From Lachnoclostridium sp. An138 (lineage in GTDB: Bacteria; Bacillota; Clostridia; Lachnospirales; Lachnospiraceae), in NCBI RefSeq assembly GCF_002160765.1, contig NZ_NFLF01000006.1:124001-188000 (forward strand): a stretch of 64,000 bases of DNA. The letters run 5' to 3'. Position 1 is the first letter of the stretch. Each line of letters starts with the position of its first letter. Positions 42,481 through 51,274 of this stretch are shown here, piece by piece. The translations under genes were made by a program, and so were the position numbers. Below the pieces are notes generated by a model. It had not been told where the DNA came from. It ran no database searches and saw only the letters and a program-made list of their open reading frames with translations.

Positions 42481-44409
42481 TTATTTCTTCAGCTCATAAG
42501 GCTTGAACGCATGTCCTGTTCCTTTGTAGAACCGGCTGAACAGCTCGTAATATTCCAGCCTCAGCACCTGGATTCCCACAATCAGACCCTCCATGGCGCA
42601 TACAAAGGCATTGCCCAGAACAATGATAATCCAGTTTCCGCTGCCGCCGTTCGTAAAGCCTGCCAGCATCAGCACGACCTCCATCATGGCCGCGTGGCTG
42701 ACTGCAAACGCGCCGATACGGACAAAGGACAGCGTATTGGAGAAGAAGCTCAGAAGCACCTCGAACATTTCAAAAAAGGTCTGAACCAGGTACATGGGTA
42801 CTCCGTCCTCAAATTTTGCCTTCTTCTTCTCCAGCCAGGCTCCCAGAGGCTCCTTGAAGGCCATGGCCAGAAGCGGAACTCCAAGGATAATCACCAGAAT
42901 CACCGCTGCGGGAAGAGTATGGCCGCTCATCACAAGAATCAGGCTGGCTACCAGGAAGCCGTAGAACAGGAAGCCTGCCACTCCGTTTGTGTCAAACCAG
43001 GTTCCTTCCGCGTCATGATTGCGCACACATACAATGATGTGCATAATCATGGCCGTCAGAATCAGGAACATACCGAAGACGATGGCAACCACAAACACCG
43101 TATTCATCTGTCCAATCACAGGCAGCGTCATCATGGCCTCCTTGGGTTTCAGCCAGATGTGCTTTATCACCGTATCCTCGAAACCGAAGAAGCTGCCGTA
43201 CATAAAGCCAAAGAAAGTGGAAAATACACCTGCGCTGGCGATAATCGCCGCCAGATCCATTCCCTTCTTTTTATAAAGGAAGAGACCTCCCAGCAGAAGT
43301 ACCAGCCCCTGTCCCACATCGCCGAACATGGCTCCGAAAATGAACGCATAGGTCAGAGCTACGAACATAGTGGGGTCCATCTCATTGTAGGCCGGAAGAC
43401 CATACATCTTCACGTACATTTCAAAGGGCCGGAACAGCCTGAAATTCTTCAGCTTGGTAGGCGGAGTGCTGAAAATATTGTCATGATCATCCTCCACTAC
43501 CACAAAGGTCTGCTCATCATCCTCAATCTCTTTCTGGAAGGCATCCGCCTGATTCTCCGGCATCCAGCCGCAGAGAATATAGAACACATTGTCCTTTTCC
43601 TTGGTCAGAGCCGCAAATTTGCGGATGTCAAAGCTTGCGGAACGCTTCTCCAGGAACTGCATCGCTCCGGCCAGTTCATCCGCCCGGTCTGCCGTCACGC
43701 CTGTGATCTTCTGATCTACTTCGGCCAGCCGGCTGTCCAGTCTGGCTATCTTGTCCAGCAGAGCCTGATGAGCCTGGCTGGGCGTACCTTCATACTCGTC
43801 CGGCAGGAAGAAATGTTCAAAGTGCATGGAAGCGTATACTGCGTCTATCTTGTCTGCCATAGAAGCAGGCACAAAATACACGCCCCACACATACTCCTCA
43901 TCGCTGCTGCATTTATAGAAAATCGTATCCAGCGTATCATAGACATACCGCTCAAATTTGTCAAAATACTCTTTTGAAATCCGGCCGAAACGATATTTGA
44001 TATACCGGAACTCCAGAAGCCTGTGTACCTCAAATCCCAGAGCCTGAAACGGATCAATATTTTCCAGCAGCTTCATGGCTTTTTCCCGCTGTTCAGAAAG
44101 TTCCGTCCTCTGGCCCCGCAATTCGGTCAGGTTCTTTTCCGCTTCCCGGAGAATCTGCTCCGCCCGTTCCACAGTCATATCCGGGAATTCCTTATCTGTT
44201 TTCAAACCGGCAGGGAGATACTCTTTTGCCTGGCGGATGATTTCCTCATAAGGATTTTTATCCGTATAGGCCCTCAAATCCCTTACCGTCTTAAGCTCTG
44301 TCAGGGCGTTTTCCAGCTGAATTTCATACTTGGAAAGATATTGGCCAGCCATGCGCTCAATATCATTTTTCGGCCCAGTGATGCTTAAGAACTTCATTTT
44401 AACAATCAC
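42481..44409 (-). CDS. ntpI: V-type ATPase subunit I (membrane stator)
   Basis: A 642-residue subunit I/a. The cytoplasmic N-terminal half (about 1-340) is rich in coiled coil (LREAEKNLTELRGQRTELSEQ), and the C-terminal half has about seven or eight membrane helices starting near FVALTYAFIFGAMFGDVGQG, with the LSFVRIGAFAVSHA helix that carries the essential Arg facing the rotor. The GTG at 44409 has AGGAGGT eight bases upstream and is chosen over an ATG four codons later. Confidence 0.95.
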   Translation of the reverse strand: MIVKMKFLSITGPKNDIERMAGQYLSKYEIQLENALTELKTVRDLRAYTDKNPYEEIIRQAKEYLPAGLKTDKEFPDMTVERAEQILREAEKNLTELRGQRTELSEQREKAMKLLENIDPFQALGFEVHRLLEFRYIKYRFGRISKEYFDKFERYVYDTLDTIFYKCSSDEEYVWGVYFVPASMADKIDAVYASMHFEHFFLPDEYEGTPSQAHQALLDKIARLDSRLAEVDQKITGVTADRADELAGAMQFLEKRSASFDIRKFAALTKEKDNVFYILCGWMPENQADAFQKEIEDDEQTFVVVEDDHDNIFSTPPTKLKNFRLFRPFEMYVKMYGLPAYNEMDPTMFVALTYAFIFGAMFGDVGQGLVLLLGGLFLYKKKGMDLAAIIASAGVFSTFFGFMYGSFFGFEDTVIKHIWLKPKEAMMTLPVIGQMNTVFVVAIVFGMFLILTAMIMHIIVCVRNHDAEGTWFDTNGVAGFLFYGFLVASLILVMSGHTLPAAVILVIILGVPLLAMAFKEPLGAWLEKKKAKFEDGVPMYLVQTFFEMFEVLLSFFSNTLSFVRIGAFAVSHAAMMEVVLMLAGFTNGGSGNWIIIVLGNAFVCAMEGLIVGIQVLRLEYYELFSRFYKGTGHAFKPYELKK

Positions 44410-44424
44410 TTGCTGCTACCTCCT

Positions 44425-45483
44425 CTACTGTGTGCTTCCGTCACTCGCCTGCTCCACGTATTTCAACGTCTCACCGGGCGGCATGCCATATCTGACACCC
44501 TCCAGGACGGTGGTCAGCCTATCCAGCTCCAGTTCCTTGTCGAACAGATAACTGGTAATCACTGCCATGGAATACGGATTGCTCCGTTTCTCTTCCCCAT
44601 AAATTTTTCGGATAAACTGGTTATACATAATCTCCAGTTTCTTCCCGTCCAGCTCCAGAAAACGCTTTCCATAATAGGTTTTCCGCGCGGCCTCTTCCAT
44701 CTCTCTCTCATCCCCGGCCGTCACCATATTCCGGATATCGCTGTCATGCAGCCGATAATTAATGGGGATTAAAAGAGCGTAAATGGAGGCCTCTGTAAGC
44801 TGGTAATATTTTTTTGCCCGGTAAATCCACATCATATTCAGCAGATCAATTTTACTTCCCAGGCTTCTTGTCAGAAGATCCAGATCCCTGCCTTTCAGAA
44901 GCTTATCTTTCTGTTTCCATATTATAGAAAAATAATAGAGATCCAGCGTCATCTCAAAATCAAAAAGACTTACCTGCTCTGATTTTTCCAGTTTCTGCAG
45001 AACTCTGTAATAATGCGTATCCTTCAGCACTTCCAGAATCTCCGGGACAGTCTGGGCCTCTGACAGCTTGTCCAGAGGAATTTCCGTAAAACGCTGAATC
45101 ATTCCCCGAAGCTCTTTCTCCTCTGCCGTCCTGTCTCCATGGTTAAACGCGCGCCGGAAGGCCCGTTTCAGAACAGCAATTTCGAATTTGCAGAAGTAAA
45201 GTCTCAGGACACTCTTCTGGCTTCTGTCACAGAACCGGTAAATTTTTGAAAAATCAAAGTACAGTGTTCCAATCAGAAGCTTTTCAATCTCTCCACGGTG
45301 AAGCTGATTTTCATCCCTGCTTCCAAACAGGGCGCTGTACGCGGGAATCTTCTTCAGATAAGCCACTGCCTGCGGCACACTTGCCATCTCTGCCAGTCTC
45401 CGGTAGTCTTCCTTCTTCAGGAGGCGGCTCTCCATGGCTCTGATTTTGGTGGCAATGGCGCTGTATTTCATCAGATCGCCCAT
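44425..45483 (-). CDS. ntpC: V-type ATPase subunit C (V0 d/AC39 family)
   Basis: A 352-residue all-helical subunit that links the shaft to the rotor ring. KYSAIATKIRAMESRLLKKEDY near the start and the repeated helical modules with Leu/Tyr pairs (LYYFSIIWKQKDKLLKGRD; NMMWIYRAKKYYQL) fit the AC39/NtpC family. It starts 2 bases after the stop of the upstream stalk gene and precedes ntpI by 15 bases. Confidence 0.92.
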   Translation of the reverse strand: MGDLMKYSAIATKIRAMESRLLKKEDYRRLAEMASVPQAVAYLKKIPAYSALFGSRDENQLHRGEIEKLLIGTLYFDFSKIYRFCDRSQKSVLRLYFCKFEIAVLKRAFRRAFNHGDRTAEEKELRGMIQRFTEIPLDKLSEAQTVPEILEVLKDTHYYRVLQKLEKSEQVSLFDFEMTLDLYYFSIIWKQKDKLLKGRDLDLLTRSLGSKIDLLNMMWIYRAKKYYQLTEASIYALLIPINYRLHDSDIRNMVTAGDEREMEEAARKTYYGKRFLELDGKKLEIMYNQFIRKIYGEEKRSNPYSMAVITSYLFDKELELDRLTTVLEGVRYGMPPGETLKYVEQASDGSTQ

Positions 45484-45485
45484 GC

Positions 45486-45806
45486 CTACTCTCCTATCAT
45501 TTTATGAAATATTCCTTCAGCCAGCTTTTCATGGTTCTGACTGTATTCCTGCTCCATAGCATTAAGCTCGCGTTCTGTTTCAATCTTCATCTTGAGAAGC
45601 TCATTTTCAGCTTCTGCTTTCAGCTTTTCATTCAGATTTTTCAGCTTTTCCTGCGTCTGAGCATCTATTTCGGCATCAAACGCTTTTGTCTTCGCATCAT
45701 ACTCTGCGGCAATATCTTTTTTCTGTTCCGCCGCCTGTTCCTCCAGCGAGACAGCCGCATCCTCAATCTCAGAAAGCCGGCTGAGCACAGTCTCCATCTG
45801 CTCCAT
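45486..45806 (-). CDS. V-type ATPase G/H-like coiled-coil stalk subunit
   Basis: A 106-residue protein that is almost entirely charged helix (EEQAAEQKKDIAAEYDAKTK; KLKAEAENELLKMKIETERE), predicted coiled coil. As the first gene of the V-ATPase operon, with AGGAGG before its ATG, it corresponds to the short peripheral-stalk partner of subunit E (NtpF/H in other naming). Sequence identity in this family is low, so the call rests on size, coiled coil and position. Confidence 0.82.
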   Translation of the reverse strand: MEQMETVLSRLSEIEDAAVSLEEQAAEQKKDIAAEYDAKTKAFDAEIDAQTQEKLKNLNEKLKAEAENELLKMKIETERELNAMEQEYSQNHEKLAEGIFHKMIGE

Positions 45807-45844
45807 GCGATTTCCTCCTGTCTGCGTATCATAATTGAATCTAA

Positions 45845-45850
45845 ATTATA
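45845..45850 (-). promoter_or_regulatory. -10 element of the V-ATPase operon promoter
   Basis: A consensus TATAAT on the minus strand about 40 bases upstream of the first ATG. The -35 is weak (CTTTTT at 17 bases). The surrounding 45810-46040 is AT-rich and without a gene. Confidence 0.45.
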
Positions 45851-46047
45851 CTATATCTTTTTTGTGCAAAAAGCTATAGTCAAAATGACAAAAAAGTAAA
45901 TTATTCTTTTTGTCTTTCTCTACAATTATGTAAAATTTCCAAATTATGCAGGTTTACACCTTTAAATTTTGTTTCCTTATCCGCTTCGCAGAATTTTCTT
46001 GCACAGAACATGTTGACTGAACCGGAAACAAAAGTTACCCGCCAGAT

Positions 46048-46078
46048 CAAAAAATTCCCCGGGATCGCCGGGGAATTT
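46048..46078 (-). terminator. Terminator of rpsU
   Basis: AAATTCCCC...GGGGAATTT stem followed by TTTTTT on the minus strand, 9 bases past the rpsU stop codon. Confidence 0.9.
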
Positions 46079-46087
46079 CACGCACAA

Positions 46088-46264
46088 TTAATTGTATTTA
46101 CGCTTTCTCGCTGCTTCGGACTTTTTCTTACGTCTTACGCTGGGCTTCTCGTAATGCTCTCTCTTACGAATCTCCTGCTGAATGCCAGCCTTCGCACAGT
46201 TTCTCTTGAAACGACGCAGAGCGCTATCTAAAGTCTCGTTCTCTTTTACGATTACATTCGACAT
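46088..46264 (-). CDS. rpsU: Small ribosomal subunit protein bS21
   Basis: A 58-residue basic protein: [20 protein letters not shown], then [20 protein letters not shown] and [18 protein letters not shown], the standard bS21 sequence and length. It binds the 30S platform near the anti-Shine-Dalgarno. A GGAGGGAGG ribosome site precedes the ATG, and a consensus promoter, structured leader and strong terminator make it a single-gene transcription unit. Confidence 0.97.
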   Translation of the reverse strand: MSNVIVKENETLDSALRRFKRNCAKAGIQQEIRKREHYEKPSVRRKKKSEAARKRKYN

Positions 46265-46286
46265 AGTATCACACCTAACCTCCCTC

Positions 46287-46367
46287 CAGTTGTATATTGT
46301 GCACTAGACAACTGTCTGGGTAATATACCTTCAACTGCGGAAAGCTCGCGCAGTTCGCCGCTGAAGG
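46287..46367 (-). promoter_or_regulatory. Structured 5' leader of rpsU
   Basis: The leader of about 115 bases contains a nested stem CCTTCA/TGAAGG with inner AACTGCG/CGCAGTT (46328-46367) and a CAGTTGT/ACAACTG stem (46287-46314) that ends right at the ribosome site. Autogenous control by bS21 or another signal is possible. Confidence 0.5.
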
Positions 46368-46385
46368 GATCGTTGCACAACTAAG

Positions 46386-46414
46386 ATTATAGTGTTTGAA
46401 TGGACTTCTGTCAA
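46386..46414 (-). promoter_or_regulatory. rpsU promoter (consensus)
   Basis: TTGACA (46414-46409), exactly 17 bases, TATAAT (46391-46386): a perfect sigma70/SigA promoter on the minus strand, located just beyond the stop codon of the upstream LacI gene. Confidence 0.93.
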
Positions 46415-46427
46415 TACTTTTTTGCGA

Positions 46428-47477
46428 TTACTGCCCGCTGGCTGTCCGCCTGCTGCTCTCTCCTTCCAGAATTTCCGGTGCCAGAATAATCTTCTGAGCA
46501 ATGTCCCGAATCTGTTCTCCCTGCTCCGATTCCTCCGCTGTCTTAACCCGGGCCAAAAGCCGTTTTGCCACGACATCTCCGATATTCTCAATAGGCTGCA
46601 CAATTGTCGTAATAGACGGAGTGATCAGCCCGGTATTATCAATAAAATCAAAACCAATCAGGGCAACATCCTCCGGAATCTTCAGTCCACTCTCACGGAT
46701 GGCGCGCAGGGCTCCGCAGGTCATCTTATAGGAGCTGACATACACTGCCGTGAACGGTTCCTTTTCCCGGTTCTCCAGAAGTTCCTTCATACAGCGGTAA
46801 CCTCCAGCCTCCTGAAAATGCCCCATTTTCACAAGCCCCGGCCTTACCTCCAGCCCGTGCTCTTCCATACTGCGTTTGTATCCGAGAATTCTTTCCATTC
46901 CGGTAGTCTCTCGTTCATTTCCCGCAATGATTGCAATTTTCTCATGCCCTTCCTTAATAAAGCACTCTACCGCCATGGCGCTGGCACGGCCGTTATCCAG
47001 AAGCACGCAGTCCTCATAGGCCGGGTCCACATGAGGCAGATTGTCGATAAAAATAACCGGAACGGAATTCCGGAAATATCTTCCAAGAGCTTCCTGCCTG
47101 TCTGAAACCGTAGCCAGTACCAGCCCATCCACTCTTTTCTCATACATCAGATTGATATACTTCTCTTCCTTCTCCGCATTTTCATCTGAATCCGCAAGGA
47201 GAATCGAATAGCCTGCCTCAGAAAATATGGCATCCGCCGCTTTAATAAACATGTAAAAATAGTCCCGGATATCCGGAACGATAATACCTATCGTGTTCGT
47301 TTTGCTGTTTTTCAGGGAGCGGGCAATCTGGTTGGGAACGTAATCATGTTCTTTGGCAATCTTCATAACCTTTTCTTTTGTTGCCTCTGAGATTCGTCCC
47401 TTCCCGTTTATGACTCTGGAAACCGTAGATATGGAGCATCCCGATTCCTCGGCTATTTTCTTCAGGTTGTATCCCAT
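46428..47477 (-). CDS. LacI-family transcriptional regulator
   Basis: A 349-residue LacI/GalR regulator. The helix-turn-helix and hinge are canonical (LKKIAEESGCSISTVSRVIN; NQIARSLKNSKTNTIGIIVPD). The periplasmic-binding-like effector domain has the VTLID-type segment LIGFDFIDNTGL and ITTIVQPIENIG at the end. By eye it is close to the LacI protein at 62108 (both share VPDIxDYF, ANGYS/AGYS-type, LADSxE, YIxLMY, LATVSD). It lies downstream of the FGGY kinase gene but has its own promoter. Confidence 0.94.
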   Translation of the reverse strand: MGYNLKKIAEESGCSISTVSRVINGKGRISEATKEKVMKIAKEHDYVPNQIARSLKNSKTNTIGIIVPDIRDYFYMFIKAADAIFSEAGYSILLADSDENAEKEEKYINLMYEKRVDGLVLATVSDRQEALGRYFRNSVPVIFIDNLPHVDPAYEDCVLLDNGRASAMAVECFIKEGHEKIAIIAGNERETTGMERILGYKRSMEEHGLEVRPGLVKMGHFQEAGGYRCMKELLENREKEPFTAVYVSSYKMTCGALRAIRESGLKIPEDVALIGFDFIDNTGLITPSITTIVQPIENIGDVVAKRLLARVKTAEESEQGEQIRDIAQKIILAPEILEGESSRRTASGQ

Positions 47478-47512
47478 CGCGAATACCCTCTCCCTCTAAA
47501 AATATTTACCTC

Positions 47513-47553
47513 ATTTTACCACTAAAACCGGAGAAACTCAACTGCCAACGGCA
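47513..47553 (-). promoter_or_regulatory. Promoter and possible operator of the LacI gene
   Basis: On the minus strand: -35 TTGAGT (47541-47536), 17 bases, -10 TAAAAT (47518-47513), with a small palindrome TGCCGTTGGCA (47553-47543) directly upstream that could be a LacI-type operator. Confidence 0.42.
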
Positions 47554-47587
47554 ACAGAGATTTCCATACGTCATTTCCTGCAGGATT

Positions 47588-49132
47588 TTAATTTCCTATA
47601 CTATATTTATCACGATAACTCTGAATCGAATCCCACAGCCCATCTAAAGCATCAATTGTCTTACAGTACAACGCATATTTTTCATCATAAATTGCAGAAT
47701 TCCGTGGATTTGGGAGCACCGGTTCTCCAATCCGGCACATTTTCTTCACTGCCTCTTCCACAGTTTCACAGACACCGCTGGCCGCAGCGCCGATAACCGC
47801 GCAGCCTGCTGCCCCCGTCTCATTCACATCAACGCTCTCCACCGAAAGCTTCATAACATCTGCGAACATCTGTGTCCACATCGGCGATCTTGCCGCCCCT
47901 CCAGCCAGGCGGATGGATCTGGGCACTTCTTTTCTTGTTTTCAGCAGCTTTTCCAAATGATAACGGTGTGAGAACGTGACTCCCTCATAGACGCTCCGCA
48001 GCAAATGCTTTCTGGTATGATAATTACTGATTCCCACAAAGCAGCCGCTGGCATTCGGATGCACATTGCTTGCCATCAGAAACGGCAGATAAATCGGACA
48101 GAATTCCTCTGCCGGTATTTCCTCTACCCAGGAATTCATCTGTTCATAAATATTTTTTCCATTCTTTCTGCACTCTTCACGCACCTCCGGCAGCAATGTC
48201 TTCATAAGCCATTCATTATTTCCCGCCGAAGTCGGACTGCATTCTTCCACCAGATAATAGCCCGGCAGGCAGTAGAAAGAGTTCATCATAACGCTTCCGT
48301 CTGTGACTGCCTCTCTGGCGATATATTCATTAATGCTCCAGGTCCCTGCAATCATGCAGATATGCTCTTCATCGGTAATCCCTACCGCCAGAGCACACGC
48401 ATCAATATCAAAAGCTCCTCCTGCTACAGGAGTTCCTTCTTTCAGTCCTGTTTTTTCTGCCGCCTCTTTTGTGACATGACCGCAGATGTCTGTGGAATAC
48501 CGTAAAGGCGGAAGTTTTTCCATACATTCCGAAAGTCCAAACAGTTCCAGAAGCGCCTCATCATACTCACCGGTATGAAGATTCACCAGATTACATCCGG
48601 AATAATCTGTACGCTCTGCAAAGGCTTCCCCGGTCAGGCGGAAGCGGACATAATCTTTGCACGCAAAAATCCATTGTGTCTTCTCCAAAGCTTCCGGTTC
48701 ATGATCCTTAAGCCACGCCAGCAGCGATACCGGCTGACTGCTCAGAATGTGCTGGCAGGAACGTTCAAGCACTTTTGCCTCCGTCCCGTCCTGTTTCCAC
48801 CTCTGCGGATAATTCCAGGCACGGTTATCCGTAGATATAATTCCATTCCGGACAGGTTTTCCATCCTTTCCCCAGAGATAGAGTCCTTTTCCATGACCAC
48901 AGACTGCTACACACGAAATTTCATCTCCGGAGATTCCGGCTTTCTTCAGCGCTCCCTGAATCACCTGGCAGTTGGCCGTCCACATTTCTTCCATATCCCG
49001 TTCTGTAAAACCGGGCTTTGGAACCAGCATGGCAGTATTCATTCCAACCGCCGCAAGCTCCCGCCCGTTTTCATCAAAAACGGCGGCTTTTGTCGCAGTT
49101 CCCCCATTATCCAATCCGAGAAAATATACCAT
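47588..49132 (-). CDS. FGGY-family carbohydrate kinase (LyxK/xylulokinase-like)
   Basis: A 514-residue sugar kinase of the FGGY family, normal length. Phosphate loop FLGLDNGGTATKAAVFD at the start, the CGHGKGLYLWGKDGKPVRNGI region seen in L-xylulose/3-keto-L-gulonate kinase-like members, the GAFDIDACALAVGI domain junction, and the C-terminal GGAARSPMWTQMFADVM ATP-binding motif. It should phosphorylate a keto- or polyol sugar. No isomerase or aldolase of a known pentose route is next to it, so the substrate is not assigned. It follows the acetyltransferase-fusion gene on the same strand. Confidence 0.88.
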   Translation of the reverse strand: MVYFLGLDNGGTATKAAVFDENGRELAAVGMNTAMLVPKPGFTERDMEEMWTANCQVIQGALKKAGISGDEISCVAVCGHGKGLYLWGKDGKPVRNGIISTDNRAWNYPQRWKQDGTEAKVLERSCQHILSSQPVSLLAWLKDHEPEALEKTQWIFACKDYVRFRLTGEAFAERTDYSGCNLVNLHTGEYDEALLELFGLSECMEKLPPLRYSTDICGHVTKEAAEKTGLKEGTPVAGGAFDIDACALAVGITDEEHICMIAGTWSINEYIAREAVTDGSVMMNSFYCLPGYYLVEECSPTSAGNNEWLMKTLLPEVREECRKNGKNIYEQMNSWVEEIPAEEFCPIYLPFLMASNVHPNASGCFVGISNYHTRKHLLRSVYEGVTFSHRYHLEKLLKTRKEVPRSIRLAGGAARSPMWTQMFADVMKLSVESVDVNETGAAGCAVIGAAASGVCETVEEAVKKMCRIGEPVLPNPRNSAIYDEKYALYCKTIDALDGLWDSIQSYRDKYSIGN

Positions 49133-49187
49133 AGAAATATCCTCCTTGCCCTTTCTTTATCCTGACTGTTCCCTGTTTAAAATGGAC

Positions 49188-50165
49188 TTAACAGGAATAT
49201 CCATCCAGTTCATAGTAAGATATATTTTCTCTCCGGTCAAGCCTTCCCAGTACAGCTACAATCGGCACATTGCTCTCCAGCAGCAGCGCATACTGTCCGA
49301 AAGGAATCCGGTACTCCGGCTCTCCCACCGGTCCGTCCAGGCGGAAGCAGATCACCCTGTCTGCCGGAACCCGGAGTGTAAACTGATCCGGCTCCCGATC
49401 TGAAAAGAGGACCTTTACCCGAATCTCAGCATCTTCTTTTCCGCAGTTTACAATGGAAAGCGCTTCATGACCGTAAGGCTCCGAATCTCCTCTGGGCGGA
49501 AGGTCTCCATCCGCAAAAATCCATGTCTTTTTCCCGTACTCCATACCCTTCTCCTTTTCCTCTGCCTTCTTGATTTCATTGCCGTCTTCATCGATATACC
49601 GGAGAATTCTGCAGGGATTTCCTGCCGCAATACAGTTGTCCGCTATATCCCGTGTAACCACACTGCCTGCTCCGATTACCACGTTGCTTCCAATCGTCAC
49701 CCCCGGAAGCACGCGGCACCCTCCTCCAAACCAGACATTATCTCCCACCTTAATCGGGTACGCCCATTCATACAGCTGATTTCTCAGCTTATAGCTGACA
49801 GGATGGTGGGCTGTATAAAAGCCGCAGTCCGGCCCGATAAACACGTTATCTCCAAAGGTTATTTTTGCGGGGTCCACGAAATTACAGCCATTGTTGGCAA
49901 AGAAATTATCTCCCACCTCTACATTGAATCCAAAACCGCAGAATACATTTGGTTCTACATCCGGATTTTTCCCCACTTTCCCAAACAGTTCCCGGATCAG
50001 CTCTTCTCTGCGCTTTTTATCATCGCCTGGCGTCTGGTTATATTCCTGGCAAAGCATCAATGCCTGCGTCACCAGTTCATCACGTCCCCGGAAACCCGTA
50101 TAATACATTTCTCCCCGGGCACATTTTTCAAATTCTGCTTTGTCATAATCAACCGCTTTTCTCAT
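49188..50165 (-). CDS. LacA/Maa-type sugar acetyltransferase fused to a sensory-rhodopsin-transducer-like domain
   Basis: A 325-residue two-domain protein. Residues 1-195 are a left-handed beta-helix O-acetyltransferase (LacA/Maa type): MYYTGFRGRDELVTQA, the NNGCNFVDPAKITFGDNVFIGP repeats, catalytic His in YTAHHPV (about 120), and the VIGAGSVVTRDI coil end. Residues about 208-325 (KKTWIFADGDLPP; YGHEALSIVNCG; EDAEIRVKVLFSDREP; SNVPIVAVLGRLDRRE) resemble the Anabaena sensory rhodopsin transducer (ASRT) family, proposed to bind carbohydrate. Such a fusion would bring a possible sugar-binding module to a sugar acetyltransferase. A typical LacA is about 200 residues. Confidence 0.85.
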   Translation of the reverse strand: MRKAVDYDKAEFEKCARGEMYYTGFRGRDELVTQALMLCQEYNQTPGDDKKRREELIRELFGKVGKNPDVEPNVFCGFGFNVEVGDNFFANNGCNFVDPAKITFGDNVFIGPDCGFYTAHHPVSYKLRNQLYEWAYPIKVGDNVWFGGGCRVLPGVTIGSNVVIGAGSVVTRDIADNCIAAGNPCRILRYIDEDGNEIKKAEEKEKGMEYGKKTWIFADGDLPPRGDSEPYGHEALSIVNCGKEDAEIRVKVLFSDREPDQFTLRVPADRVICFRLDGPVGEPEYRIPFGQYALLLESNVPIVAVLGRLDRRENISYYELDGYSC

Positions 50166-50222
50166 GGTTCCTCCACTGAATCTTTCTGTTTTCTATAGCC
50201 GGATGTCCGGCATACAGCAGAA

Positions 50223-50257
50223 AAGGCCGCAGCAGCAGTCTCCTCTGCAGCAGCCTT
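50223..50257 (-). terminator. Terminator-like hairpin after the DapA-family gene
   Basis: AAGGCtGCtGCAG pairs with CTGCtGCtGCgGCCTT around a short loop, with CCTTTTCTG following on the minus strand. It would separate the amino-acid part of the island from the acetyltransferase/kinase genes, at least partly. Confidence 0.6.
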
Positions 50258-50280
50258 ACCTGCTTTTTGTAGGTTCTGTA

Positions 50281-51186
50281 TTAAAGAGTAATATTGTGTC
50301 TCTTTAATACGTCCTTAATCACTTCCATCTCTTCATCTGTCACACTAGCTGTCGGCCGTTTCATCCAGCGCTTGCAGGTGCCCGCCAGTTCCATCGTTGC
50401 CTTGGTAATCGCAATCACATCTTTGTCTACGCAGTAAAACAGTTCATCATAGAAGTCTGCGAACTTCATGTATTTGTCTCTGCACTCTTCAAATTTTCCT
50501 GCATTATAATCATAGAACATCTCCAGGCAGAGCTTCGGCGTAATGTTGCCGGGCGCGCCCATAATAAAGCCCTGTACGCCAAGGCAGATAGCCGGGAAGA
50601 ATTCAAACTCATCACCGGATACCATAATGAAATCCAGATCCTTGTCCAGCTTGTTCATGATTCTCTGAATCTTGTCTGTCGTCGTGGACTGCTTCAGAGC
50701 CTGGATATTCGGCAGCTTTGCCAGGCGGTTCAGCATCTCTCCGCTGCAGTGGTGGGGATTCTCCGGGCAGTTGTAGATCATAATCGGAAGAGCAGTCTTC
50801 TCATTGAGATCTTCAAACAGGCTCTCCAGCTCATAATCCCTCAGGGTATAGAACTCTGTCGGTGTCACCAGAGCCATATCAGCTCCCGCTTCCTTCGCAT
50901 CTTCAATGTACATCAGAATATCGTCAATGCAGGCTCCTACGCAGCCGGCTACAATGAGCGCATCCGGAGCTTCATCCCGGGTGACTGCAGTAATTCTCTT
51001 TCTATCTTCCCTGTTGATATATTTTACTTCACCGGTATATCCCAGGATAAAGAGAGATTCCATTCCCGCATCTACGCAGCGGCGTACCAATGCGCGGTAA
51101 GAGGGCTCATCAAAACTTCCGTCTTCATTCCAGGCGGCAAGTACTGCCGGGGTTACTGTTTTTAATCTTTCAAGCATCGCATTCAT
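50281..51186 (-). CDS. DapA-family Schiff-base lyase/deaminase, candidate pyrroline-4-hydroxy-2-carboxylate deaminase
   Basis: A 301-residue TIM-barrel enzyme of the dihydrodipicolinate synthase/N-acetylneuraminate lyase family. The pyruvate-type pocket reads GYTGEV (50-54), Tyr138 in MIYNCPENP and the Schiff-base Lys165 in QALKQSTTT. Members include DapA, KDG aldolases and the LhpC/HypD-type deaminase of 4-hydroxyproline breakdown. Next to a D-amino-acid-type dehydrogenase and a proline racemase homologue, the hydroxyproline deaminase role fits best, but sugar-acid aldolase cannot be excluded given the nearby FGGY kinase. Confidence 0.78.
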   Translation of the reverse strand: MNAMLERLKTVTPAVLAAWNEDGSFDEPSYRALVRRCVDAGMESLFILGYTGEVKYINREDRKRITAVTRDEAPDALIVAGCVGACIDDILMYIEDAKEAGADMALVTPTEFYTLRDYELESLFEDLNEKTALPIMIYNCPENPHHCSGEMLNRLAKLPNIQALKQSTTTDKIQRIMNKLDKDLDFIMVSGDEFEFFPAICLGVQGFIMGAPGNITPKLCLEMFYDYNAGKFEECRDKYMKFADFYDELFYCVDKDVIAITKATMELAGTCKRWMKRPTASVTDEEMEVIKDVLKRHNITL

Positions 51187-51274
51187 GATTCTCTACTCTC
51201 CTTTTTCTCAGGCTGCAGCCGTTTCCCACCGGCCGCAGGCAATTTCTTTTTCTTTGATATTGCAGTTCTCTGGA

